Shown here in pieces: positions 1 to 7,390 of a stretch of DNA of 34,482 nucleotides. The position numbers were made by a program, and so were the translations under genes. The DNA comes from an uncultured Treponema sp. (lineage in GTDB: Bacteria; Spirochaetota; Spirochaetia; Treponematales; Treponemataceae): assembly GCA_937891125.1 (NCBI GenBank), contig CALAEZ010000349.1, forward strand, positions 1-34,482, read 5' to 3'. Under the pieces are notes generated by a model. The model had not been told where the DNA came from and ran no database searches. It worked only from the letters and a program-made list of their open reading frames with translations. The stretch's first letter is position 1. The number at the start of each line of letters is the position of its first letter.

Positions 1-153
1 TTTTACTGCTGAACTATCAAGCTACGATACGATAATGACAGTTTTTACTGCTGAACTATCAAGCTACGATACGATAATGACAGTTTTTACTGCTGAATTA
101 TCGAGCTACGATACGACAATAACAATTTTTATTGCTGAATATTCGCTGTGCCT
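1..153. repeat. 42-bp tandem repeat, about 3.5 copies
   Basis: A 42-bp unit begins at about positions 0, 42, 84 and 126. The first copies are nearly identical and the last is diverged. The unit contains TACTGCTGAACTATCAAGC and TACGATACGATAATGACAG. Because 42 is a multiple of three, the plus strand carries an open 14-residue peptide repeat, which I treat as incidental. On the minus strand each unit begins CTGTCATTATCG, the same 12 bases that open the palindromic element at 2093-2156. The array lies just past the stop codon of the CoA ligase and continues beyond the left window edge, so the full copy number is unknown. Confidence 0.9.
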
Positions 154-157
154 GCTG

Positions 158-1510
158 TTAGATGTTGTATGTCAGTGTTCGCTCGTCGATAACGCGCTTG
201 GATTTGTGTTCGCTTCGAGTGCCAAGCTCTCCGTCTGCGTGTACAACCACTCTTGCAGGCTTTACGCCGATACGCGCTTTTAAGGCAGCCGAAACTCTCG
301 CCGCTAAATCGTCGTCGCTTTCTGCGCTTCCTGCGGATTTCTCGATTTCGACCGCATACTTACAGGTAAAGTTCTCTTCAAAGATACGAATCAGGTATTC
401 TCCCGTGATGCCCGAAAGTTCGTGAATAACCGCCTCGATGTCGCTTGGGAAAACGTTGACCGCGCTTACAATAAACATATCGTCAAGGCGGCCTTGAATG
501 TGAATGCGTCCGTGAGTGCGTCCGCATTTGCAAGGCGTGTAGTCAATGCGTCCGATGTCGCCTGTGCGGAAGCGGATAAGAGGGCGTGCGTGCTTTCTCA
601 GCGTGGTAAACACGAGTTCGCCCGTCTGACCTGCGGGGAGGATTTCGCCCGTGTGAATATCGCGCGTTTCCACTAAGATATGGTTTTCGGCAATGTGCAA
701 ACCGTCTTTTGCTTCGCACATCGCGGCGCACGCACCGAAAATATCGCTCAATCCGTAGAAATCAAAGACTTCCGCGCCCCACAAATCCTCGATTGCCTTT
801 CGTGTCGAGTCGATTGAGCCGCCCGCCTCGCCTGCAACGATGATTTTTCTGATGCTGAAATCTTTTTTCGGGTCGTAGCCAGCTTTTACGGCTTTTTCGC
901 CGAGTTGCCACGCATAAGAAGGAGAAGTCCAAATGATTGTCGGCTGATACGTCTTCAAAATGAACAAAAGGCGTTCGCTCGGCAGTGTGCCGCCCCAAAT
1001 ACACAGCGCGCCGAGGTTTTGCGCACCGATAACGTCAGGACCGCCGACGTAAAGCGAGAAGTTTAAGGCGTGGACGTATCTGTCATTCTTTCTCATACCG
1101 ATTTGATAGAACCAACGGCTTTCGGTGTCTTGGAATTCGTCGAAATCGCGCTTGGTGAACGGCGACATTGTCGGAACGCCCGTTGACCCCGATGAAGTGG
1201 ACACGAAGACGACATCTTCTTCTTTCACCGCCGCGAGCTCGCCCAAAAATGAGCCAACGCCCTGCGTGTCGCGCTGTGTTTTCTTATTGATAAACGGGAA
1301 TTTCTGAATATCAGAGAGCGTTTTGATGTCTTCGGGCTTCACTCCTGCTTCGTCAAAAGAGCGGCGATAATACGGAGCATTTTCATACGCGAATTTCACG
1401 ATTTCTTTGAGGTCTTCAAGCTGTTTCGCCTCAAGTCTTTCGCGCGGAAGTGTTTCCAAGTCTTTATTCCAGTATTTTCCGTCTGGATTTGCATTTCCAT
1501 AATCTGCCAT
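158..1510 (-). CDS. paaK: Phenylacetate-CoA ligase family (PaaK-like)
   Basis: A 450-residue adenylate-forming enzyme expected to activate an aryl or related carboxylic acid with ATP and CoA in the cytoplasm. The phosphate-binding loop STSSGSTGVPT is at residues 104-114. The adenylation core includes FDFYGLSDIFG (about residue 250) and the TGD motif in RFRTGDIGRID, followed by the small C-terminal domain. Full length is normal for the family (about 430-450). The start is supported by GAGGAAAA just upstream. It follows the 2-oxoacid:ferredoxin oxidoreductase operon on the same strand after a 750-bp repeat-filled gap. That pairing is common where aryl or branched acyl-CoA is interconverted with 2-oxo acids. 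Family is secure; the actual substrate (phenylacetate, indoleacetate or other) is not shown by the sequence. Confidence 0.9.
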   Translation of the reverse strand: MADYGNANPDGKYWNKDLETLPRERLEAKQLEDLKEIVKFAYENAPYYRRSFDEAGVKPEDIKTLSDIQKFPFINKKTQRDTQGVGSFLGELAAVKEEDVVFVSTSSGSTGVPTMSPFTKRDFDEFQDTESRWFYQIGMRKNDRYVHALNFSLYVGGPDVIGAQNLGALCIWGGTLPSERLLFILKTYQPTIIWTSPSYAWQLGEKAVKAGYDPKKDFSIRKIIVAGEAGGSIDSTRKAIEDLWGAEVFDFYGLSDIFGACAAMCEAKDGLHIAENHILVETRDIHTGEILPAGQTGELVFTTLRKHARPLIRFRTGDIGRIDYTPCKCGRTHGRIHIQGRLDDMFIVSAVNVFPSDIEAVIHELSGITGEYLIRIFEENFTCKYAVEIEKSAGSAESDDDLAARVSAALKARIGVKPARVVVHADGELGTRSEHKSKRVIDERTLTYNI

Positions 1511-1667
1511 TTCATTTTCCTCACTTGCAAAAAGTTTTTTGAATAGAAAACTGTTGATTTCCTATCTGTGAGGTATGGTATACTTTTTTTCATATCGTGC
1601 CTAATACAAGAATTTTATTTTTTTCTATCACTTTTGCTTATACCTGTGAAAGACCTCACCCCCTCAC

Positions 1668-1692
1668 CCCCCTCTCCTAAAAAGCGAGGGGG
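1668..1692. repeat. C-rich/G-rich inverted repeat
   Basis: CCCCCTC at 1668-1674 is complementary to GAGGGGG at 1686-1692 around an 11-nt loop, inside a C-rich tract starting near 1655. It is the first of several structured elements in the 1511-2261 gap, which holds no convincing gene. On the minus strand it lies between the oxidoreductase operon and the CoA ligase. There is no clean U-tract, so I call it a repeat rather than a terminator. Confidence 0.5.
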
Positions 1693-1724
1693 CAAGCACA
1701 GCTTGTTTTGTAAGAATTTATGTT

Positions 1725-2030
1725 TGCGCACTTGTGTTTTTTGCTTTTTCATACTTTTCTTTAAAAAACACAAGTGCGCACACGCACGCACAGCGTGTTT
1801 TTCCAAAAACACAGTTGCGCACACGCCCAGCGTGTCTTTCAAAGAAAAAACACAAGTGTGCAAAGAGAAAAATATACATTTTTGCAAAAACACAAGTGCG
1901 CTTTTAAAAAAAACAAAGGAAAATGCAAAAAACACAAGTGCGCAAAGCGAGAAATAAATATATTCGTGAAAAACACAAGTGTGCAAGGTGAGAAAAAAGG
2001 AAAAACAGGCTGTGCCTGTGCGCAAAGTGA
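1725..2030. repeat. Regularly spaced AAAACACAAGTGCGCA array (about 41-bp period)
   Basis: A perfect 18-bp inverted pair (1725-1742 and 1763-1780, 20-nt loop) opens the array. Copies of CACAAGTGYGCA then start at 1769, 1810 (variant CACAGTTGCGCA), 1851, 1891, 1933 and 1974, with a degenerate seventh (GCCTGTGCGCA) near 2014. Spacing is 41, 41, 40, 42, 41 and about 41 bp. Several copies continue as AAGNGAGAAA, while the rest of each unit is AT-rich and differs between copies. Open frames on both strands are low-complexity by-products. Function unknown. Confidence 0.85.
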
Positions 2031-2092
2031 AAAAAACACGCACAACGTGCTAAAACAATTTCGGTTTCAATCTCTAGCTTTTAGAAACAGCC

Positions 2093-2156
2093 CTGTCATT
2101 ATCGGGCTTGACCCGATAATCTTTTTAGATTGCCGTATCAAGTACGGCAATGACAG
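2093..2156. repeat. 64-bp composite palindromic intergenic element (two hairpins in an outer stem)
   Basis: An outer CTGTC/GACAG pair encloses two perfect 9-bp hairpins: ATTATCGGG (2098-2106) with CCCGATAAT (2112-2120), and ATTGCCGTA (2129-2137) with TACGGCAAT (2143-2151), each with a 5-nt loop. It could fold as a cloverleaf or cruciform. I recognise this general CTGTCATT...CGGG-CTTGA-CCCG style as a dispersed intergenic repeat in several bacterial groups, from memory. It sits downstream of the oxidoreductase beta gene and could also stabilise or end that transcript. Confidence 0.8.
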
Positions 2157-2261
2157 TAATTCTATAAACTCGATATTCAATCTGTTTAGTTTTTTTGTAA
2201 AAACACGCTGTGCGCGACTTTCTATAGGAGGTTTTGTGTTATGAAAAGAAATAAGATTGAA

Positions 2262-3155
2262 TTACTGTGCACCTCCCCAGTTTGAAGAAATTTTTTCCCA
2301 TTTTTTATCTCTGCCGCTTTTTATAATTTCAATATCGTCGTCGCTCAAATGCTTGAAGCGCGCTTGTCGGCGTAAATACGGCGTTACGTCGGCGAATGTC
2401 TTAGGCTTTTTCGTGATACGATATTCGCCGTTTTCGTATTCGGCTAAATAGAAAAGTCCCGTGTCAACGATTTCGCGCGCAACGTCGATTGTGTCGTCGC
2501 TCTTCACGCCCCAACCTGTCGGACACGGCGCAATGACGTGAATGAACTTTGTACCGCGGATTTTGCTCGCTTTTTCCACTTTGTTGATGTAATCCTGCAA
2601 GTAACCGACGCTCGCAGTCGCCGCATACGGTATATCGTGCGAAGCAACGATTTCAAAGAGGTTCTTTTTTTGCCGCAAATTGCCGTGCACGCGCTTTCCT
2701 GCTGGGGTTGTCGTCGTTTTCGCCCCGAAAGGAGTGAGCGAGCTTTTCTGAATGCCCGTGTTCATATACGCTTCGTTGTCGTAGCAGATGTAAAGCACGT
2801 CGTCATTTCTGTCAATCGCGCCAGAAAGAGCCTGCAAGCCAATATCCGCCGTGCCGCCGTCGCCTGCAAAGCCCACAACCGTCGCGTCCTCAATGCCGCG
2901 TGCCTTTAAGCCAGCTAAAACGCCCGTCATCATACTCGCCGTGCCTGCAAAAGTCGAGATAATCGCGTTATTCGCAAAGCACAACTGCGGAAAATTAAAG
3001 CCGACCGCGCTCATACACCCTGCAGGAAGCACTGCAACCGCCTTTTTCCCCAACACCTTGAGCGCAATTCTCACCGCAAGGCTTCCGCCGCAGCCTGCGC
3101 ACGCTTTATGTCCGTAAAAATATTCGCTTTCATCTAAATCTTTCGGTGTAATCAT
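2262..3155 (-). CDS. 2-oxoacid:ferredoxin oxidoreductase beta subunit (PorB/VorB-like, TPP-binding)
   Basis: A 297-residue subunit that binds thiamine pyrophosphate and part of the iron-sulfur chain in the enzyme that decarboxylates 2-oxo acids to acyl-CoA with ferredoxin as acceptor. The TPP motif GDGGTADIG is near residue 98 and continues to the NEAYMNTG segment. Cluster ligand candidates are CAGCGG (residues 19-22), AGCMS (about 47) and CPTGW (about 210). Length fits PorB/VorB. Its ATG overlaps the alpha stop codon as ATGA, so it is translationally coupled and is the last gene of the gamma-delta-alpha-beta operon. Pyruvate, 2-oxoisovalerate and arylpyruvate versions cannot be separated by eye. 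Confidence 0.92.
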   Translation of the reverse strand: MITPKDLDESEYFYGHKACAGCGGSLAVRIALKVLGKKAVAVLPAGCMSAVGFNFPQLCFANNAIISTFAGTASMMTGVLAGLKARGIEDATVVGFAGDGGTADIGLQALSGAIDRNDDVLYICYDNEAYMNTGIQKSSLTPFGAKTTTTPAGKRVHGNLRQKKNLFEIVASHDIPYAATASVGYLQDYINKVEKASKIRGTKFIHVIAPCPTGWGVKSDDTIDVAREIVDTGLFYLAEYENGEYRITKKPKTFADVTPYLRRQARFKHLSDDDIEIIKSGRDKKWEKISSNWGGAQ

Positions 3156-4339
3156 CTGTTTTGCTCCTCTATTGCCAAGAAACGAACGGGATTATCGATG
3201 TTTTCATTAGGATTTTCCGCAATCTTTTCTAGTGCAGAGAAAATCCCCTTTATTTCGTCAAAAGAAATGTCTTTGCCGCCGAGTCCGCCGACATAATTCA
3301 CGGTTTTCACCGCGAGCGAAGAGGCTTTGAGAGCCGAATTCACGTTTGTAAAGACCGTGCCTTGCGCTCCGAAAGAAATATCTTTTTCCAGCACCGCCGC
3401 CGCGACCACATTTTTAAGCGCGCCGACGATTTCTTTTTCGGGGAACGGGCGCACATAGCGAAGACGCACTAAGCCCGCTTTGATATTCGAGCCGCGCAAT
3501 GTATCGATGACCTCGCGCACCAAGCCAGAAATGCTTCCGAGCGTTACAATCGCGATGTCCGCATCTTCAATGCGATATGTTTCGATTAAACCAGTGTAAC
3601 GACGCGCGAAAATGCGGTAAAACTTCTCTTCTGCTTCCTCTACCGCGCCCGATACGTTCAATAATGCTTTGTGCGCTTTGTATTTGAAGAATGTATTTGT
3701 GTCAGGTCCTGCGCTGAAGGCGATATTCTTCGGGGAAGCGAAGTCAAAAGCATTGTCGGTCGTGAATTTCGGCAGGAACTCGTCTGCTTTTTCCGCGCTC
3801 GGCACGTCTACCACTTCGTAGGTGTGCGTTAAAATAAAGCCGTCGAGGTTCACCATAAACGGTGTTTGCACTTTCTTGTGCTCCGCGACGTAGTACGAGA
3901 TGAGCGCGAGGTCTAACGCTTCCTGTGCGTCTTGTGCATAGGCTTGAATCCAGCCTGAATCGAGCAATGCAAGCGAATCACGCTGGTCGCCGTAGATATT
4001 CCAAGGCAAAGCGGTCGAACGATTGGCGTTCATCATCACAATCGGGAATCTTCCCCCCGATGCGTAAAAGAGGCACTCCGCCATATACAGCAAACCTTGC
4101 GAACTCGTCGCGGTAAACGCCCTCGCACCTGCCGCGCTCACGCCTATCGCACACGAAAGAGCCGAATGTTCGCTTTCGACGTGGATAAAATCGCTTTTCA
4201 AGCTGCCGTCTTCAACAAAATCAGAGAGCTTTTCGACGACGATGGTCTGCGGCGTTATCGGATATGCCGAAATCACGTCGGGCTTTGCCAATCGTATGCC
4301 TTCCGCGAACGCCTCATCTCCTGACAAAAACTTTTTCAT
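3152..4339 (-). CDS. 2-oxoacid:ferredoxin oxidoreductase alpha subunit (PorA/VorA-like)
   Basis: A 395-residue alpha subunit carrying the pyrimidine-binding half of the thiamine active site. It begins MKKFLSGDEAFAEG and contains the family signatures AYPITPQT, HVESEHSA and TSSQGLLYMAE. I place the start at 4339 rather than at the upstream in-frame Met because GGAGG lies 7 nt ahead and the ATG overlaps the delta stop as ATGA. The C-terminal part holds the domain that links acyl-CoA binding and dimerisation. It is longer than the fused alpha part of IorA enzymes and matches the four-subunit arrangement. Confidence 0.92.
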   Translation of the reverse strand: MKKFLSGDEAFAEGIRLAKPDVISAYPITPQTIVVEKLSDFVEDGSLKSDFIHVESEHSALSCAIGVSAAGARAFTATSSQGLLYMAECLFYASGGRFPIVMMNANRSTALPWNIYGDQRDSLALLDSGWIQAYAQDAQEALDLALISYYVAEHKKVQTPFMVNLDGFILTHTYEVVDVPSAEKADEFLPKFTTDNAFDFASPKNIAFSAGPDTNTFFKYKAHKALLNVSGAVEEAEEKFYRIFARRYTGLIETYRIEDADIAIVTLGSISGLVREVIDTLRGSNIKAGLVRLRYVRPFPEKEIVGALKNVVAAAVLEKDISFGAQGTVFTNVNSALKASSLAVKTVNYVGGLGGKDISFDEIKGIFSALEKIAENPNENIDNPVRFLAIEEQNR

Positions 4340-4632
4340 TTCTCCGCCTCCATTTCTATCGCGCCAAAGGCACATACTTTCGAGCAAATGCCGCAGCCCT
4401 TGCAGAAATCGTAATCGATTTTAACGCCGCGCCCCGTTTCGCTTTTAGCGATGACTCCATCGGGACAATACAAATAGCATTGCAGGCAATTCTTGCATTT
4501 CTCTGCGCTTATCACGGGCTTCACCACTCGCCACGCGGCATTTTTGGTAACAAGATAGCCCGATTCAAATGCGGTTGCCTCAGGGATTTTATCGAATGTG
4601 CTCGGATTTTCGCTTCGTAAATACGGTTTCAT
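4336..4632 (-). CDS. 2-oxoacid:ferredoxin oxidoreductase delta subunit (2x[4Fe-4S] ferredoxin)
   Basis: A 98-residue ferredoxin-like electron-transfer subunit. Two complete C-x2-C-x2-C-x3-C-P/A motifs are visible: CKNCLQCYLYCP in the middle and CKGCGICSKVCA near the C terminus. About 35 N-terminal residues precede them, as usual for PorD/VorD. It overlaps the gene before it and the gene after it by the four bases ATGA, implying equal expression of all four subunits. Electrons would pass from the beta subunit through these clusters to soluble ferredoxin. Confidence 0.93.
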   Translation of the reverse strand: MKPYLRSENPSTFDKIPEATAFESGYLVTKNAAWRVVKPVISAEKCKNCLQCYLYCPDGVIAKSETGRGVKIDYDFCKGCGICSKVCAFGAIEMEAEK

Positions 4633-5180
4633 ACAGCCACCCCCGATTTTTCAAACACACTGCGGATTAACGCCGCATTTTTCTCTGCTATTTTCTCGCT
4701 CATATACTCTTTTACCGCACTAATCAGCTCTTCTTCGCCCACTAATCCGCTTACTCGTGCCAAAAGAGCCGACATCGCCGTGTTTGAGACGTTCAAGCCT
4801 AAAATTTCCTTTGCCGCCACACTTGCATTGAACGTAATTATCTTTGCCTGCGCCGTTTCACCGTGAGCGAAAAAGTCTTTGCTTTGAGATGAGTTTATTA
4901 AAATCGTGCCGCCGTCTTTCGCTTCGTTTAGCGACTGCGGATTAAAAAGCGTATCGTCTAAGAAAACAACGTAATCGGCTTTTTTTATTTGGCTTCTGTT
5001 GCCGATTGGCTTTTCATCGAGTTTGGTGAATGCAAGAATAGGCGCACCTCGTCTTTCAGGTCCAAAAGAGGGGAAAGAAAGGGCGTATTTGTCTTTAGAA
5101 AGCGCATACGACGAGCCGAAAAACTTCGCCGCAGTAAAAGCTCCCTGTCCGCCGCGTCCGTGCCATAAGATTTCAGTCAT
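4629..5180 (-). CDS. 2-oxoacid:ferredoxin oxidoreductase gamma subunit (PorG/VorG-like)
   Basis: A 183-residue gamma subunit, first gene of the four-gene operon. It starts MTEILWHGRGGQGA, the typical gamma-domain opening, followed by SFPSFGPERRGAP and DYVVFLDDTLF. GGAG lies upstream of the ATG. The 106-bp gap to the upstream AraC-type gene contains an AT-rich region and the decamer CTTGTATTAG (5250-5259 in reverse), also found ahead of the CoA ligase. I could not define a convincing -10/-35 pair here. Membership of the family is clear; substrate range is not. Confidence 0.92.
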   Translation of the reverse strand: MTEILWHGRGGQGAFTAAKFFGSSYALSKDKYALSFPSFGPERRGAPILAFTKLDEKPIGNRSQIKKADYVVFLDDTLFNPQSLNEAKDGGTILINSSQSKDFFAHGETAQAKIITFNASVAAKEILGLNVSNTAMSALLARVSGLVGEEELISAVKEYMSEKIAEKNAALIRSVFEKSGVAV

Positions 5181-5286
5181 AATTTACTCCGTTTCGTAAA
5201 GGGTGTGAGCCTTTTTATTACAGAGAATAACAAATCGGCGAAAATTGAGCTAATACAAGTTTTTTATGCAATCATATAGAGTGAGA

Positions 5287-6051
5287 TTATTGCTTTTCGA
5301 GGACGATTTCAGAAGAAAACTTGTTGCGGTAGTATAAAGAGCGAAATCGTTTCGGCGTTAAGCCCGTGTACTTTTTGAATACGTTGATAAAATAGCTTTC
5401 GGTGGAGAAGTTTAGGTAATTTGCGATGTCAATCGTCGTGTATTCTGTGGAAATAAGGAGGTTCTTCGCCGCGTCTATCTTCTTGTTCACGATGTACTGG
5501 CTCACCGTAATCCCCACTTCCGAATGAAACAGCTTCGACAAATACCCCACGCTTAACTGCGCCTCTTCGGCAAGCTCGTCAAGCGATATTTTGTTATGCA
5601 AATTGCTGTAAATGTAATCGATGCATTTCACAATCGGCTTGGAATACAGATTCTTATTCTTGACCTCGTGCATTACCTTTGTAAACTCGTCCACCACCTC
5701 TTTATGCAAGTCGTGTATGCTCTCTTCAGTGGCGCAGGTGTCGAGCTTTTGGATATAAATGTCGCTCATATTGTACGCCTTTTCCTCTTCAAGCCCGCCC
5801 TCAATGCAATATCGCGTGATAAACGCAATGGAAACGACGAGATGATACTTCAAATTGCGAATCGGATTATTCGACAGCTTCCCATAGCCAGCAGAAGAGC
5901 AAAGCGGCGTGAACAATCGGTTCATCATAGCTTTGTCGCCTGCTTGTATGCTTTGGAAAAACGCCACTTCTTTATTATACGGATTATGGCGCACCATATT
6001 TTCGCGGTTCAAGAACTCTTTTTGTGCGAGTTCCTTTTTTATATCAACCAT
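5287..6051 (-). CDS. AraC-family transcriptional regulator
   Basis: A 254-residue regulator. The C-terminal ~100 residues form the double helix-turn-helix of AraC proteins: SLDELAEEAQLSVGYLSKLFHSEVG, then TTIDIANYLNFSTESYFINVFKKYTGLTPKRFR. The N-terminal ~150 residues are helical, with no recognisable cupin or receiver domain; the architecture resembles YesN-like regulators lacking their receiver. It begins 12 bp after the HD-domain gene stops, so both are probably co-transcribed, and it lies directly upstream of the oxidoreductase operon, which makes that operon a plausible target. Effector unknown. Confidence 0.88.
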   Translation of the reverse strand: MVDIKKELAQKEFLNRENMVRHNPYNKEVAFFQSIQAGDKAMMNRLFTPLCSSAGYGKLSNNPIRNLKYHLVVSIAFITRYCIEGGLEEEKAYNMSDIYIQKLDTCATEESIHDLHKEVVDEFTKVMHEVKNKNLYSKPIVKCIDYIYSNLHNKISLDELAEEAQLSVGYLSKLFHSEVGITVSQYIVNKKIDAAKNLLISTEYTTIDIANYLNFSTESYFINVFKKYTGLTPKRFRSLYYRNKFSSEIVLEKQ

Positions 6052-6063
6052 TCTCTTTCTCTT

Positions 6064-7161
6064 TTACTCCGCGAGCTTCACGCAACCGTAAGGGGAATCG
6101 GCGAACGTGAGCGCCTCATTGATATAGCCTTTCGCCTCTTCGCTTATCGAATGCAAGCGCACGCCCTTTCTGCCCTCCGCCGCAACAAGCGGGTCGATGT
6201 AGCGACGTTTCACTGCAAGATTCACGCAGAAATGATTCTCCAGTGCCGTATCGCTTCTGACAATCTCCGTCATCGCTCGGAATGTACGGAAAAGTTTAAC
6301 AAACTCCGCCGCCGCCTCGCTATCGGGAGTTTTCTCGCAAAACTCCGTGAACTTCGCAATTAAATCCGCCTCGCTGAACTTGAAGAAATCCCGCTCTCTC
6401 ACAATCCCCAATTTTACCGCGCGCGAGCAAATCTCCGCCATCAACTGCAATGCAACCTTGTTTTCGTTCTTCTGCGTCAAAATCCCGACGTGGCAAAACT
6501 TCTTGCAGTAAACTTCAGCAATTTCCTTCGTGCAAAAGCCAAGCTCTGGGCGGCGATGTTCGTCGAGCATCAAAATAATGTCGTCGTAAATCTCTCTGAT
6601 TTCGTCTATCGTCCACGTCCCGTCCAACGCCATTCCCGACGGAAACATATATTCCAAGCGGTCGGCAGAAAGAGAGGGAATCTCGTTGTCCGCCACAGGA
6701 TAGCGGTGATAATCTCCCACCTCCGTGGAATACAGCCCGTCCGAGTTCAACACCATTCCCAAATCCACATCATCGCGCACCATAAAATCATTTTCGCTCT
6801 CCGTGAACTCCTGCTTGAGCGTATCTCCCGCACGGAAATCAGCAACGTGGCTGAACGCAGGTGTCGATACATCGTGCAACAGTGCGGCAATCGTCTGCTT
6901 TCGGCTCTTCGTGAAGTTCCACGTTATGAGCGCGACGGCAACGCTGTGGTCAAAGCGCGAATAGAAAAAGCGATTGTGATACAGCGGCGTCCAATCCGTG
7001 CCGCAGAGCAATCCTACGCCTTTCAAGCGGTTCAAAATCTCAATCGCAAAATACTTCTCGATAAAATCAGGATAATCACTCGCCAAAATGCCGTAATACT
7101 CGTCGATTTTGTCGAAGCGAGGCTTTCCGCCCGTCCAATCCATTTCATTCTTTTCTGTCAT
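6064..7161 (-). CDS. HD-domain phosphohydrolase-like protein
   Basis: A 365-residue protein with metal-binding residues of the HD superfamily: H72 in RFDHSVAVAL, H96-D97 in AALLHDVSTPAFSH, and a later Asp in SADRLEYMF. The order H...HD...D fits a dGTPase/phosphohydrolase-type fold, so hydrolysis of a nucleotide or related phosphate is likely, but the substrate is unknown. GTAAGGAGG precedes the ATG. It is followed at once by the AraC-type gene. Upstream lies a 229-bp gap with a palindrome and a tandem repeat. A housekeeping nucleotide-pool role or a signalling role are both possible. Confidence 0.82.
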   Translation of the reverse strand: MTEKNEMDWTGGKPRFDKIDEYYGILASDYPDFIEKYFAIEILNRLKGVGLLCGTDWTPLYHNRFFYSRFDHSVAVALITWNFTKSRKQTIAALLHDVSTPAFSHVADFRAGDTLKQEFTESENDFMVRDDVDLGMVLNSDGLYSTEVGDYHRYPVADNEIPSLSADRLEYMFPSGMALDGTWTIDEIREIYDDIILMLDEHRRPELGFCTKEIAEVYCKKFCHVGILTQKNENKVALQLMAEICSRAVKLGIVRERDFFKFSEADLIAKFTEFCEKTPDSEAAAEFVKLFRTFRAMTEIVRSDTALENHFCVNLAVKRRYIDPLVAAEGRKGVRLHSISEEAKGYINEALTFADSPYGCVKLAE

Positions 7162-7219
7162 TGCTTCCTCCTTACTTCCTTAACTTTTATATTATACCTG
7201 TTCGATAGCCTTGATTTGA

Positions 7220-7239
7220 CAAGGGGATTAATCCCCTTG
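7220..7239. repeat. Perfect 20-bp palindrome
   Basis: CAAGGGGATT at 7220-7229 is followed without a loop by its exact reverse complement. It lies upstream of the HD-domain gene, just before the 23-bp tandem repeat. With no spacer it is a poor RNA hairpin. It could be a dimeric-protein binding site or a remnant of a mobile repeat. Confidence 0.7.
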
Positions 7240-7247
7240 CTTCATAA

Positions 7248-7390
7248 CGCAGACCGCGCCAGCATAATGTAACACTCTGCGCCAGCATAATGGCGCAGAC
7301 CGCGTTAGCATAATGACGCAGACCGCGTTAGCATAATAGCGCAGACCGCGTTAGCATAATGACGCAGACCGCGTTAGCATAATAGCGCGC
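7248..7390. repeat. 23-bp tandem repeat, six copies
   Basis: Units start at 7248, 7271, 7294, 7317, 7340 and 7363. The consensus CGCAGACCGCGTTAGCATAA is followed by three variable bases. The unit at 7271 is diverged in its first half, and alternate units end TGA or TAG. The array fills the gap between the MscS channel stop codon (7391) and the HD-domain gene. No open frame or promoter is evident inside it. Slippage-prone minisatellite is the simplest reading. Confidence 0.9.

Noticed and set aside
35..283. Protein with 14-residue repeats on the plus strand
   Set aside because: It arises because the 42-bp DNA repeat is divisible by three, and it runs into the antisense of paaK with no ribosome-binding site.
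1763..2030. CRISPR array
   Set aside because: The repeated core is only ~12-16 bp and imperfect, the intervening segments are low-complexity and partly alike, and no cas gene is in the window.
1615..2043. Phe/Cys-rich proteins encoded in the repeat gap
   Set aside because: Both strands are open only because of the periodic A/T-rich array; no start signals or conserved domain.
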